Part shown: positions 8,898 to 18,008 of the stretch, piece after piece | Numbering within the stretch: position 1 is the stretch's first letter | Layout: every line of letters starts with the position of its first letter | From: an uncultured Tateyamaria sp. | Lineage (GTDB): Bacteria > Pseudomonadota > Alphaproteobacteria > Rhodobacterales > Rhodobacteraceae | Direction: 5' to 3' | Length of the DNA: 64,000 bases | Assembly: GCF_947496075.1 (NCBI RefSeq) | Contig: NZ_CANMBJ010000006.1 | Location: forward strand, 62,001-126,000 | Position numbers and translations under genes: made by a program | The notes under the pieces: generated by a model | What the model saw: only the letters and a program-made list of their open reading frames with translations | What the model was told of the DNA's origin: nothing | Database searches by the model: none

Positions 8898-10085
8898 ATG
8901 CACCACTCAGTGAAATTTTGGCGATCAAACCAACATGCCGGTTGTGACGGCGCTATCTTGCTTATAGGCCTACGGGCATATTTCGAACATGTATCAAGGT
9001 GGATACGCATCTTGCCTTTTGTAAGCCGTGTAATTGACAAGCTGCGCTACGTTTATGCGCAACAAGCGAAAAAAGCACGGATCAAGCGAGCCTCCAAACT
9101 CCTTTCGGGTCCGCCATCGATCGTCTTGGGCGAGGCTGACGTGGCGATGGTCTGCTTGATCAGGAACGGTATGTATTATCTGGACACGCTGTTGTCCCAC
9201 CATCGAAAGATAGGGGTTAAAAAGTTCCTGTTTATTGACAACGGTTCCGATGACGGCACCCGGGAAAGGTTAGCACAGGAACCTGGTGTTACCGTGATTT
9301 CAAACTTGCTACCGGTCGCGACATATGAATGTGACATGCGCGCCGAGATTGCACGAGAGGTCATCAGTGGCGGCTGGTTTCTTTTTCTGGACAGCGACGA
9401 ACTGTTGGACCTTTCGCACGGAGAGGGACGCGACATCACTGAGTATACGGCTTACTGCAATGCGCACGACACGACATGTGTTATCGCACAGCGGTTGGAC
9501 ATGTATGCACCGGACCCATTGGCGGAAACCGAGTCCTGGAGTTATGAGGACTCTGTACGTCGCTTTGATCAGTTCAGCGAGTACGGGATTACCGAGTTTG
9601 AATACCACGACCGTGAAAACGTCGATGTCTGGTGGTTCCTAAGTTCGAATGATGTGACCAACCCAGCCATCAAGCTCAAGTTCGGGGGCATTCGGGGTGA
9701 GATATTTGGCGAAGACTGTGGCTTGACCATTCATCCATTGGTCAAGAACCTGCCAGGGATTGATCTGCGTCCGCATCCACACTTTGCCAGTCGTGTAACC
9801 TGCGCGGACTTTGCCGTTCTTGTACGCCACTACAAGTTTGCTGGACCTTTCCTAAGTCGAGAACGGCAGCAGGTTGCGCTTGGCACGTGGCAACATGGCG
9901 AAGGTGAGAAGCGCTTGAATGTCATTCAAGATTCCGACTTTTCCATCCGAAGCGTGGAAGATCAGCAGTATTCTGGTACGACAGACTTGGTTGCGAGCGG
10001 GTTTCTTGCCTGCTCGAAACGTTTCTTGTCACAGTTTCCGGCACCGGAGCCCGAGGCGCGAGACAAAGGTCAGGAACATAATTGA
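8898..10085 (+). CDS. Family-2-like glycosyltransferase
   Basis: Probable GT-A-fold sugar transferase acting in the cytoplasm on the growing exopolysaccharide unit. The core begins near residue 78 with ADVAMVCLIRNG, followed by FLFIDNGSDDGTRE (nucleotide-binding strand) and FLFLDSDELLD, a DxD metal/sugar-nucleotide site. The N-terminal 70 residues are basic and not clearly conserved. The ATG at 8898 has no good ribosome site, so the true start may be later. The stop overlaps the next gene by 4 bases. The pair runs opposite to the neighbouring polysaccharide genes. Sugar specificity unknown. Confidence 0.75.
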   Translation: MHHSVKFWRSNQHAGCDGAILLIGLRAYFEHVSRWIRILPFVSRVIDKLRYVYAQQAKKARIKRASKLLSGPPSIVLGEADVAMVCLIRNGMYYLDTLLSHHRKIGVKKFLFIDNGSDDGTRERLAQEPGVTVISNLLPVATYECDMRAEIAREVISGGWFLFLDSDELLDLSHGEGRDITEYTAYCNAHDTTCVIAQRLDMYAPDPLAETESWSYEDSVRRFDQFSEYGITEFEYHDRENVDVWWFLSSNDVTNPAIKLKFGGIRGEIFGEDCGLTIHPLVKNLPGIDLRPHPHFASRVTCADFAVLVRHYKFAGPFLSRERQQVALGTWQHGEGEKRLNVIQDSDFSIRSVEDQQYSGTTDLVASGFLACSKRFLSQFPAPEPEARDKGQEHN

Positions 10086-11173
10086 AAGTTCTGCTTTTTC
10101 TGATTTACGGCGATCAACGCGTCTATCATCTGGAATTGACGTACAGCATTCTTTCAGCCTGGCAGTACCTCAAGGACGACCCTGAAGACATCCGCATTGT
10201 ATTGGCGGCAGATGAGGCGAACCAAAGGCCAGATCTACCGGTCGATGCCTTACTCTTGTCGCCTCAGATGATGGCGGACTGGAGTATGCGAGGCACCTAT
10301 CACCATGCGATCAAGCTTCATGTGATGCACCATGCCTTGCAAAAGTATGCTGCCCCCGTCGCAATGATTGATAGCGATACCGTGTTCATGGGGCATCCCA
10401 AGCATTTGTTTGAACGCTTTGGACCTGAACGGGCCCTTATGCATGCTTGCGAAGGGCCGCTTGAAAACAGTGCCGAGTGGCCAGAATGGAAAGCCCTGAT
10501 CCAAAACTGTGGGGGCTGCGTTACCGGACGACCCATATCGTCAAAAACGATAATGCATAACGCTGGGGTTTACGGACTGATGCCGGAACATGCCTCGTTG
10601 ATGCAAACTGCGGTCGCGATTCTTGAAGACCTGCGCAAACATGGGTCGGTCTTTACAGCGGAACAACTGGCGGGTTCCGTTGCCCTCCATGACGTGTTGG
10701 AGATTGCTGAATGCAGGGATTTGATTGAACATTATTGGCACGGCCCGCGTGCTTACTTTCACTACCAGATGGGCCAGATGTTTCACGGTGTAAGGGAAGG
10801 GGGCGGTGTTGCTGATATGAACATGCGGCTCCCAACCTTGCAGCGGCACATCCCGAGTAGGCCTGCACATCAAGTTGGCGCGCGCCTGAAGCGATTGCAG
10901 CGCCGCGCACCGTCAGAGTACGAGTTCGCCTATCGTGCCTATCTTGGCGCGCGTTCGACCCGGTTGTCGGATCCGGAATTAGCGAATGTCTGGGCTTTGA
11001 CCGCTTTGAACATGCTGACATGGGGCATGCCGGACGGGAAACTGTTGCTAAATACCATCGAAACGGACTTTGCCTTGTTCTCCCCGGCCCGACTACACGA
11101 ACAGAACTGGATGACTGTGCCCTTGCAGAAACGGTGGGCGGCCTTTTGGGTGGAAGCTGAAAAAGGCCTTTAG
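10082..11173 (+). CDS. Putative GT-A-type glycosyltransferase
   Basis: Starts with a TTG overlapping the stop of the gene before it (TTGA), so the two are coupled. It is 363 residues with no membrane segment or signal. VAMIDSDTVFMGH near residue 100 carries a DxD motif as in sugar-nucleotide-dependent transferases, and KVLLFLIYGD at the N terminus fits the first beta strand. The rest matches no family I can name. By position it should act in polysaccharide assembly. It converges on the flippase gene with a 4-base overlap of the ends. Confidence 0.55.
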   Translation: MKVLLFLIYGDQRVYHLELTYSILSAWQYLKDDPEDIRIVLAADEANQRPDLPVDALLLSPQMMADWSMRGTYHHAIKLHVMHHALQKYAAPVAMIDSDTVFMGHPKHLFERFGPERALMHACEGPLENSAEWPEWKALIQNCGGCVTGRPISSKTIMHNAGVYGLMPEHASLMQTAVAILEDLRKHGSVFTAEQLAGSVALHDVLEIAECRDLIEHYWHGPRAYFHYQMGQMFHGVREGGGVADMNMRLPTLQRHIPSRPAHQVGARLKRLQRRAPSEYEFAYRAYLGARSTRLSDPELANVWALTALNMLTWGMPDGKLLLNTIETDFALFSPARLHEQNWMTVPLQKRWAAFWVEAEKGL

Positions 11174-12522
11174 AAAGCCCAGAGCACCTCGAGCCCGTCG
11201 CGATGGAACCACAGCATGAAGCTGGTTAGCCCAGCAGCGACCAACGCAAAAAACAGATCGTGCCAAGGGTCCCAAGCGCCGTGTTTGTAGGCAAGGCGCA
11301 CCACCAGCGGATGCACAAGGATTTGGGACATCCACAAACCAATCAATGCACCTGGCAGTCCATAGTACTCCATCCCCAGGATGAACAACGCGACTTGGGT
11401 CGACGCCTTCGCCAACAGCAGAAAAAAGACACCGCGGGAGTCTCCGCGCCCCAGCGCGGCGAAGTCATAAGTCATCCCGATGAGGTAAGGCACGCCCATG
11501 CAAGCGATCGCAACCACTACACCACCTGCGGCCAAGAACCGATCATCATACAGGAAATCCACTACCCAGATGCCTAAGAATGCTGCCGTGAACTGCATTG
11601 AGAATACCGCTGCGGTCATCATGAAACGCATCTTGCGTACCTTGTTGAAGTTCTCGCGGGTCTCATGGGGCGGGCACTCACGATGGAGCGGGATCATCAC
11701 TCGACTCATCACCATTGCCGCAAGCGCTTGGGGGAAGCTGGCGAGGAAGTATCCGATGTTGTAGATACCGAGGCTTTCCAAGGTCATGTATTTGCCGAGG
11801 ATTGCCTTGTCTCCTTGCGTTAACAAGAAGCCGCAGAGCGTGCTTAGGAAAATCCACTTCCCGAAATGTATCAGGTCCCAAGCGGCTTCGGAATCCCAGC
11901 GCAACCGATTTGGTGCACCCGGTAGAAAGAGATGCATAATGCAAAGGCGAATGATCGCACCCGTGACACTGCCGATCACCAACGCCCAGATCGAACGCAG
12001 CGTCCACGCCAACAGTAGCATCACCAAGAGACTGAAAAACTGCGAGATGATGTCGAGAATCGTCATACGCCCGACCATCAGGTGGCGACTGGCGCTGTCG
12101 ATCCGTGTCGGATTGAACCCAGCGATCAACAGGCTCAACCCGGCCACAGGCAGCATCATTGATAATCGGTCGTCTTCGTAGAACCATGCAGCCAACGGCC
12201 CCAATCCACAGCACACCAGCCACAGGATCCCCCCCCGGATCGCCTGAACCGTCCATGCGGTGTTCAGGAAATCTGGGTCGTCACCCTTGGGACTTTGTTG
12301 AATGGATGGTGCGATTCCAATGTCTGACAACATTGTCAGACCCACCAGGAAAACGGTGATGATCGCCATGAGCCCAAAGGCTTCGGGAAATAGAAGTCTT
12401 GTCAGAACGAGGTTTGACGCCAAGCGCAGAATTTGCGCGGAGCTGAAACCGATGAACGTCCAGCCAGTGCTGCGCAACAGCCGAGCGCGCAACCCGTCGC
12501 CTCCTAACACACGTTGAAACAT
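11170..12522 (-). CDS. Oligosaccharide flippase, Wzx/MATE type
   Basis: Moves lipid-linked repeat units across the inner membrane. 450 residues with about 12-14 hydrophobic segments. The opening GWTFIGFSSAQILRLASNLV followed by LTRLLFPEAFG is typical of the polysaccharide-transport (PST) branch of the MOP superfamily. The ATG at 12522 is preceded by AGGTGGGG and is preferred; a GTG at 12537, directly after the amidotransferase stop, is the alternative. It is co-transcribed with the amidotransferase gene upstream. Confidence 0.88.
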   Translation of the reverse strand: MFQRVLGGDGLRARLLRSTGWTFIGFSSAQILRLASNLVLTRLLFPEAFGLMAIITVFLVGLTMLSDIGIAPSIQQSPKGDDPDFLNTAWTVQAIRGGILWLVCCGLGPLAAWFYEDDRLSMMLPVAGLSLLIAGFNPTRIDSASRHLMVGRMTILDIISQFFSLLVMLLLAWTLRSIWALVIGSVTGAIIRLCIMHLFLPGAPNRLRWDSEAAWDLIHFGKWIFLSTLCGFLLTQGDKAILGKYMTLESLGIYNIGYFLASFPQALAAMVMSRVMIPLHRECPPHETRENFNKVRKMRFMMTAAVFSMQFTAAFLGIWVVDFLYDDRFLAAGGVVVAIACMGVPYLIGMTYDFAALGRGDSRGVFFLLLAKASTQVALFILGMEYYGLPGALIGLWMSQILVHPLVVRLAYKHGAWDPWHDLFFALVAAGLTSFMLWFHRDGLEVLWAF

Positions 12523-12537
12523 TGCCCGCTGCCCCAC

Positions 12538-14490
12538 CTAGTTGCCTGAAAGGCTGAACTCTTCAAGCCACGCTTGAAACATAAGTACGTTCCATAGCTG
12601 CAGACCCCAATTGTGACTGCCCTTTTGATGCTGGTCCCACATCTGACGGATCAATGCCGGTTGCAGAAAACCCTCGCGTTTCAGTCGGTCAGGCGTGATC
12701 AACGCTTCGGCCCAGTCGCGCAAACCACCGCGAAGCCAGAGGCCGATTGGCACTTCGAACCCCATCTTGGGCCGTTCAATCAAATCTTTGGGCACATGGC
12801 GATAAAGCACCTGACGCAAAAGCCACTTGGATTTGCCGTCGCGGATTTTCATATTCAATGGCAGCGGCCAGATGAACTCGGCCACCCGGTGATCCAGAAG
12901 AGGAGCCCGGCTTTCCAACGCCACCGACATTGTCGCGCGATCCACCTTGGTCAGGATGTCGTCCGGCATGTAGGCCAGCATGTCCAGCTGCATCATGCGT
13001 TCGATGTCGGTAAGATCCCCCCGCGGCGGCAGGTGGTCAGCCAAGATCGACGGAGGGTTATTACCATTGATCACGGCAGCTTCAGGGAAGCGCCAGACCG
13101 ACACCATCTTGCGATGTAACTCATCGACATTCCGGCTGCGCGCATAGTTTGCAATGCGGTGCATGCGCTGGCCATTGGGTTCCTTGCCTTGCGGTGTAGG
13201 CCGGATCGGCTCCATCACTGTGTTCAGCAAACTGGCGGGCAGCGAACGGATGGTTGCAGCGCCGAGGCTGCGCAATGGCTGGGGCAGGGCTCGCAGAATT
13301 TTGAGAAATCCCGCGCCTTGGCGATAACGATCATAGCCGCCAAAAAGCTCATCCCCTCCATCCCCCGACAAAGCGACCGTTACATGTTCGCGGGCCAGTT
13401 TGGCCACCAAATGGGTGGGGATTTGTGAGCTGTCGGCGAAAGGTTCGTCATACATCGCAGGCAATGCCGGGATCACGTCGCGCAGATCGGTGTCGGCTAC
13501 GTAAAGCTCGGTGTGGTGAGTGCCAAGGTGCTGGGCAATTGCCTTGGCAAACTCTGCCTCATTGTAGCGCGCTTCATGAAATCCGATGGAAAAGGTGTGC
13601 ACGGGACGGTCTGATAAGTGCTGCATCAGGCCCACTATGGTCGAACTATCAATGCCACCCGACAGGAAGGCACCAAGCGGCACGTCAGACATCATCTGGT
13701 TGCCCACCGCGTCCAAGAGCAGGGCCTCAAGTTGGTCAATCGCCTCCTTGTCCGTCGGTACAGGCTCCTTGGGCATGGAGGCCGCTGAACCCCCGTCCCA
13801 ATAAAACCAGCGCCGCGGATCCGGTTGCGCATTTGACAATGTCGCCATCTCGCCCGGCCGCAGCTTCTGCACTCCAGAATAGATGGTGAGATCTTCGGGA
13901 ACATGGCCATGGCGCAGCATTGCCGTGAGTGCATCGCGGCGCACCTCGCCATGGAAAGCTGGATGGGCGCGCAGGGCCTTGAGTTCGGAGCCAAAGAGGA
14001 AAACACCCCCCTGCCAGCCGTAATACAGCGGTTTTTCCCCAAGCCGATCTCGGGCCAACGTCAAAGAGCGATCCTTGCGATCCCAAAGTGCGATGGCGAA
14101 CATGCCTTCGGCGCGGGCCAACGTATCTTCGAGGCCCCATGCCGTGATACCTGCAAGCAATACCTCGGTATCTGAAGTGCCGCGCCAAGACGGAGCATGG
14201 CCCGCCTGTTCCAAGTCTCGCCTCAGGGCCGCGTGGTTGTAGATTTCACCATTGTAAACAATTTGGTATCGGTCACATGCAGATGCCATGGGCTGGTGTC
14301 CCGCCGGCGAAAGATCGACGATGGCCAATCGCAAATGACCAAGGCCAACGCCGGCTTCGGGGTCGATCCAAAGCCCTTGACTGTCCGGACCACGGTGGGA
14401 GATAGCGTCCATCATCGCCCGCAGGTGCGGTTCAGATCGCGCTTTGACTTCTGCCTGTCCGGAGAACAAAAACCCGGTAATGCCACACAT
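12538..14490 (-). CDS. Asparagine-synthase-like glutamine amidotransferase
   Basis: Starts MCGITGFLFSG, so the N-terminal cysteine nucleophile of class II glutamine amidotransferases is present after Met removal. Residues 1-200 form the glutaminase domain (SHRGPDSQG, YNGEIYN). The synthase domain has FLSGGIDSST, the PP-loop that adenylates the acceptor. At 650 residues it matches the longer AsnB-like enzymes found in capsule and exosortase-linked loci, where they are thought to amidate a sugar acid rather than make free asparagine. It directly precedes the flippase. Acceptor not known. Confidence 0.88.
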   Translation of the reverse strand: MCGITGFLFSGQAEVKARSEPHLRAMMDAISHRGPDSQGLWIDPEAGVGLGHLRLAIVDLSPAGHQPMASACDRYQIVYNGEIYNHAALRRDLEQAGHAPSWRGTSDTEVLLAGITAWGLEDTLARAEGMFAIALWDRKDRSLTLARDRLGEKPLYYGWQGGVFLFGSELKALRAHPAFHGEVRRDALTAMLRHGHVPEDLTIYSGVQKLRPGEMATLSNAQPDPRRWFYWDGGSAASMPKEPVPTDKEAIDQLEALLLDAVGNQMMSDVPLGAFLSGGIDSSTIVGLMQHLSDRPVHTFSIGFHEARYNEAEFAKAIAQHLGTHHTELYVADTDLRDVIPALPAMYDEPFADSSQIPTHLVAKLAREHVTVALSGDGGDELFGGYDRYRQGAGFLKILRALPQPLRSLGAATIRSLPASLLNTVMEPIRPTPQGKEPNGQRMHRIANYARSRNVDELHRKMVSVWRFPEAAVINGNNPPSILADHLPPRGDLTDIERMMQLDMLAYMPDDILTKVDRATMSVALESRAPLLDHRVAEFIWPLPLNMKIRDGKSKWLLRQVLYRHVPKDLIERPKMGFEVPIGLWLRGGLRDWAEALITPDRLKREGFLQPALIRQMWDQHQKGSHNWGLQLWNVLMFQAWLEEFSLSGN

Positions 14491-14554
14491 AACGAATTTG
14501 AAACCTTAAAAATCTAAAAATGCTTGAGACCCGCGTAGACGGTCGCAGGACCCA

Positions 14555-15388
14555 TTAATTGATGTCATTGGCAGACAGAGCGCTGCGGCGGCAACCATTC
14601 AATGCAACACCTAGAACATTGGTGTTGGCGGCAACCTCCATTTCACAACGATCCAAGTTACGAAAGCGGGTTTGCTCGGCACGGGCGACGATCAAGGCGC
14701 AATCAACATGCTGCAAAAAGGCCAAAGCCTTGTCCGATGACAGAGCAGAAGGCAGGTCAAAGACCATGATGTCGGGGGCGTATTCGCGTTGCACCTCATC
14801 GAGAAGATCAACGGTTCGATCCATCATCAGAAAGCGTGTGGGGTCTCGTTCGGGATGAGGCGATACGGAAACCGCCACATTCTCGGTCACGCGGACAGCC
14901 TGTTTGGCAAAATCCACATTCCTAATAATCACCTCTGGCAGGCCATATCGCATCTTGAGATCAAAGAATGAATGAACCTCGGGCGATCCGAGGTCGAAGT
15001 CAAAGAGCATTGAGCGCATGCTTGATTGTCGTCCCAACCCGAGCGCCAGATTGCATGCCAAAGTCGTCTTGCCGCTGTTAGGTTCCGGCGATGTAATGGC
15101 CAGCCGGGTCCAACCGTTCTGTTCCATCTGTAGGACGATCTTAGTTCGTAGAATATCAAAAGGTGTGGCATCGGATGTTGCTTCACGCGAAACGATGCGA
15201 TGGCGACGCAGCACAGCGGGGGCCAAGTCCACGCGCTGCAGTTCCTCCCACGCCGGAGTGGGATCATCTGCGGAAGAGCCCTTGGGCACTTGCTGCCGCC
15301 GCGATGTGACGGGGGCTGCAGTGGCTGGGCCACCGGTCTTTTGACGGGCGGTGCGGGCCTTTGAGAGGGCTGCCTGAAGCTTTTCCAT
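14555..15388 (-). CDS. BY-kinase-like/CpsD-type ATPase of the polysaccharide locus
   Basis: Cytoplasmic P-loop ATPase that partners the chain-length protein encoded just upstream. Walker A SPEPNSGKTT with K107, Walker A' MLFDFDLGS (D130, D132) and Walker B IMVFDLPS (D211) are intact. The first 60 residues are a proline/alanine-rich tail. Only two tyrosines (Y148, Y203) occur, and the C terminus lacks the usual tyrosine cluster that bacterial tyrosine kinases autophosphorylate. It may therefore work as a plain ATPase switch or phosphorylate other proteins. Operon order: ATPase (16950-17849), Wzz, this gene. Confidence 0.82.
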   Translation of the reverse strand: MEKLQAALSKARTARQKTGGPATAAPVTSRRQQVPKGSSADDPTPAWEELQRVDLAPAVLRRHRIVSREATSDATPFDILRTKIVLQMEQNGWTRLAITSPEPNSGKTTLACNLALGLGRQSSMRSMLFDFDLGSPEVHSFFDLKMRYGLPEVIIRNVDFAKQAVRVTENVAVSVSPHPERDPTRFLMMDRTVDLLDEVQREYAPDIMVFDLPSALSSDKALAFLQHVDCALIVARAEQTRFRNLDRCEMEVAANTNVLGVALNGCRRSALSANDIN

Positions 15389-15414
15389 GTGATGCTACCC
15401 TCTACACTCTCTGC

Positions 15415-16953
15415 TCATGCCAGCCCCAACTGGGCCAGAACCCGGTTTGCAATGATTTCCAGAGGCACAAGTTCGGTATGCACGTAATACAGAGCGGCTG
15501 GTACGCCCACGATGACGGCCGCCAACACTGCCAACTGCACGCTGCGGCGACGCCAACGTTCCGCCCTGCTATCCAAATATGGAATGACTCCAATCGGCAT
15601 GATCTGAAACCGCGCCTGTAGTTCTGCCGGGTGGCGCACCTTTTGATTGAGAATTTCAAGGAGCACGAAATACGCCAGTGCCAGCCCCATGCCAATGGCG
15701 GCACCCATAGCTGCAATCCGCTTGCGCGGAGGTCCAGAGGGTTCCTGCGGCACGCTCGCGCCCTCAATCAGGCTGATCCGTTGACCTTGGGCGTTAATCT
15801 CGATCCGTTCTGCCATGCGCGCCTGGTTCAGGTTTTCAAGAACAGTGTTGTATCGGGCACGTGCGCTTTGCAGATCCCGGTCCAGCCGTTCCAGGGTTAT
15901 GGAATTGGTGGCAGTGGCCGCAATCGCGAGGGACAGCCGCTCAAGCTCGTCGTTGACCCGTGTGATTTCCAGGTCGATCTGTTCTATGCGCTGATCCATC
16001 TCGGCTAGGGTGATATCCAGAAAAGACAGCTCGGTGTCCTCAGCCTCTTCACCTTCTCGGGGCTGGGCCCCTGCGATGCTACGCTCAAGCTGTTCAATTT
16101 GCCCGCGCAGCTGGATAACTCTTGGGTTTGACTCTGAATAAATTGTCAGCGCCTCTGCCAACTGCACGTCCAATTCTTGCACGCGTAGTTCTTCGGGCGA
16201 AAGTGTTCGACGGGTATCATTGCCAAGCCGACCTGTAGCCTCGAATACAGCGATCATTTCGCTACGCTGTCCGACAATTGCAGCGCGGTCTTGCTCCAAT
16301 CGGCCCACACGCTCTTGCAACGTGGATTGACGATCCTGCCGATAGAGCAGGTCGTCCGGCAACGCATTCACGTTCTGGTTCTTGAATTCGATGATGCGGT
16401 TGGATTGCGTGTCTATCTCGGCCGCAAGCCGTTCCGACTCTTGTTCAAAGAAGGACAACGTGTTTTCCGCGCGCTCGCGCCGGAACGAGCTGTTGGCCTC
16501 GAGAACCAATGTCACGTAGTCGTTTACAACGTTGGCAGCAGTTTGCCCGTCTGAGGCCTCGAACGTCAGCGACATCAGCGTGGCCTGACCCCGCCCGCCG
16601 CTGCGAAAGATACGAGTGCTGTCCCGCATGCCTTGCACAACTCTGTCGGGGGTCAACGCGCTCATGTTGTCAAACACCTGATACTTTTGCGCGATCTCGA
16701 CTAGGTTGGCGCGGGTCATCAGCTGTTCTTGAATAAGCTGCAACTGTTCAGCTGCTTCGGTCTGAACCATCGAGACCACCATCTCATCCGGGATTTGCGG
16801 CGGATCAACTTGCAGGCGGGCGGTCGATTCAAAGGTAGGCGGCAACTGAAATGCCGTTACAACAGCAAGGCATGAGCAGACCAGAAACAGGGCCATCATA
16901 GCCGGCATCCGGCGCATCAACAGTGACCAATAAAAGCGCAGCGGAAGGTTCAT
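15415..16953 (-). CDS. Wzz/GNVR-type polysaccharide chain-length determinant
   Basis: Inner-membrane protein that sets polymer length together with the neighbouring ATPase. An N-terminal membrane helix (residues about 15-37) is followed by the Wzz-like ARLQVDPPQIPDEM region. Long coiled-coil segments cover about residues 150-330. A GNVR-like piece (QARMAERIEINAQG) is followed by PSGPPRKRIAAMGAAIG, the proline-rich motif before a second membrane helix. A third hydrophobic segment lies near the C terminus. 512 residues matches the exosortase-locus chain-length proteins. It overlaps the upstream ATPase gene by 4 bases. Confidence 0.88.
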   Translation of the reverse strand: MNLPLRFYWSLLMRRMPAMMALFLVCSCLAVVTAFQLPPTFESTARLQVDPPQIPDEMVVSMVQTEAAEQLQLIQEQLMTRANLVEIAQKYQVFDNMSALTPDRVVQGMRDSTRIFRSGGRGQATLMSLTFEASDGQTAANVVNDYVTLVLEANSSFRRERAENTLSFFEQESERLAAEIDTQSNRIIEFKNQNVNALPDDLLYRQDRQSTLQERVGRLEQDRAAIVGQRSEMIAVFEATGRLGNDTRRTLSPEELRVQELDVQLAEALTIYSESNPRVIQLRGQIEQLERSIAGAQPREGEEAEDTELSFLDITLAEMDQRIEQIDLEITRVNDELERLSLAIAATATNSITLERLDRDLQSARARYNTVLENLNQARMAERIEINAQGQRISLIEGASVPQEPSGPPRKRIAAMGAAIGMGLALAYFVLLEILNQKVRHPAELQARFQIMPIGVIPYLDSRAERWRRRSVQLAVLAAVIVGVPAALYYVHTELVPLEIIANRVLAQLGLA

Positions 16954-17849
16954 TCCGCGGCCTCCCCCGGGAGACCATCAGGCACCACGGCGTATCTACT
17001 GCTGGACAAAAAAAACGGACGTCCCGGCGCCGTAAGGATAACACCGTCTGCCAAAAGTTCGTCTACCAAGCGCTCATCCACGACAGTCGTTTCCGCGCTA
17101 ACGGCGTAAACAAGGGAAAGATCGCATATCTTGTTGATTTCTCTAGGTATTCCGCCGCTGACGCGATGTATCGCTGTCATAGCTGCGTCAGTAAACTCTT
17201 CGCCCGTGCCGCCGACATGCTGCAAACGCGAGCGTATGTAGCTGCAACTGGTGTCATGATCCATCGGCTCCAGATGATAGCTGACCGACACACGTTGTGC
17301 GAATTGACGCAACTCGGGCTGTGCAATGACCTCCCGCAACTCGGGTTGTCCCAGAAGAACTAGCTGTAAAAGCTCATCCTTGCCCGAGTTGATGTTTGTG
17401 AGCATTCGCAACTCTTCGAGTGTCTCTGGCGACAGGTTCTGAGCCTCATCAATGATGAGCAGAACCGATAATCCCGCCGCGTACTGAGCCAGCACAAAAT
17501 CCACAAATTGTTGGAACAGCGCGACATAGTCAGCTTGCGGTTCTGCAGGCTGATCGAACGCGTTCAGCACCCAACGCAGCAGCTCGCCTCTGCCCCCTTG
17601 GGCGTTGGAAATCAAACCAACAACTACATCGCTATGAACTTGCGAGATAAGCGCTTGTAACAAAGTGGTTTTTCCCGCGCCCACTTCTCCGGTCAACACG
17701 GTGATCGGCGCTTGGGTCATCAGCCCATATTCCAAGACGGAAAAGGCACGTGTATGCCCCCGCGACCAGAAAATAAAATCGGGGTCGGGCAACAGCGTGA
17801 ATGGACGCTCCCGAAACTGGAAATGTTTGAGGTACAAATCCGTTTTCAA
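16950..17849 (-). CDS. ExeA-like AAA ATPase, exosortase/polysaccharide locus type
   Basis: The opening YLKHFQFRERPFTLLPDPDF is the signature of ExeA/GspA-type ATPases. Walker A is GEVGAGKTT with K60 and Walker B is LLIIDEAQNL. At 299 residues it has the length of the ATPase that usually accompanies the Wzz and kinase genes in PEP-CTERM polysaccharide loci, which is its position here. It probably couples ATP hydrolysis to assembly of the export machinery. First gene of a three-gene minus-strand operon. Confidence 0.85.
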   Translation of the reverse strand: MKTDLYLKHFQFRERPFTLLPDPDFIFWSRGHTRAFSVLEYGLMTQAPITVLTGEVGAGKTTLLQALISQVHSDVVVGLISNAQGGRGELLRWVLNAFDQPAEPQADYVALFQQFVDFVLAQYAAGLSVLLIIDEAQNLSPETLEELRMLTNINSGKDELLQLVLLGQPELREVIAQPELRQFAQRVSVSYHLEPMDHDTSCSYIRSRLQHVGGTGEEFTDAAMTAIHRVSGGIPREINKICDLSLVYAVSAETTVVDERLVDELLADGVILTAPGRPFFLSSSRYAVVPDGLPGEAAE

Positions 17850-18008
17850 TGGTCTACCTAAATAAATCAGCCTTATGCGACCAGGAAATCATCTCGCGCA
17901 GGAGCGTCTTTGTATCACTTGGTCCGCTAGAATTACAGTGTCATGCGGTACATTTACGACAAGTGTGGCATAGAACTACGGCAAAACCGGGGCTTTGTCA
18001 TGCAGGCA

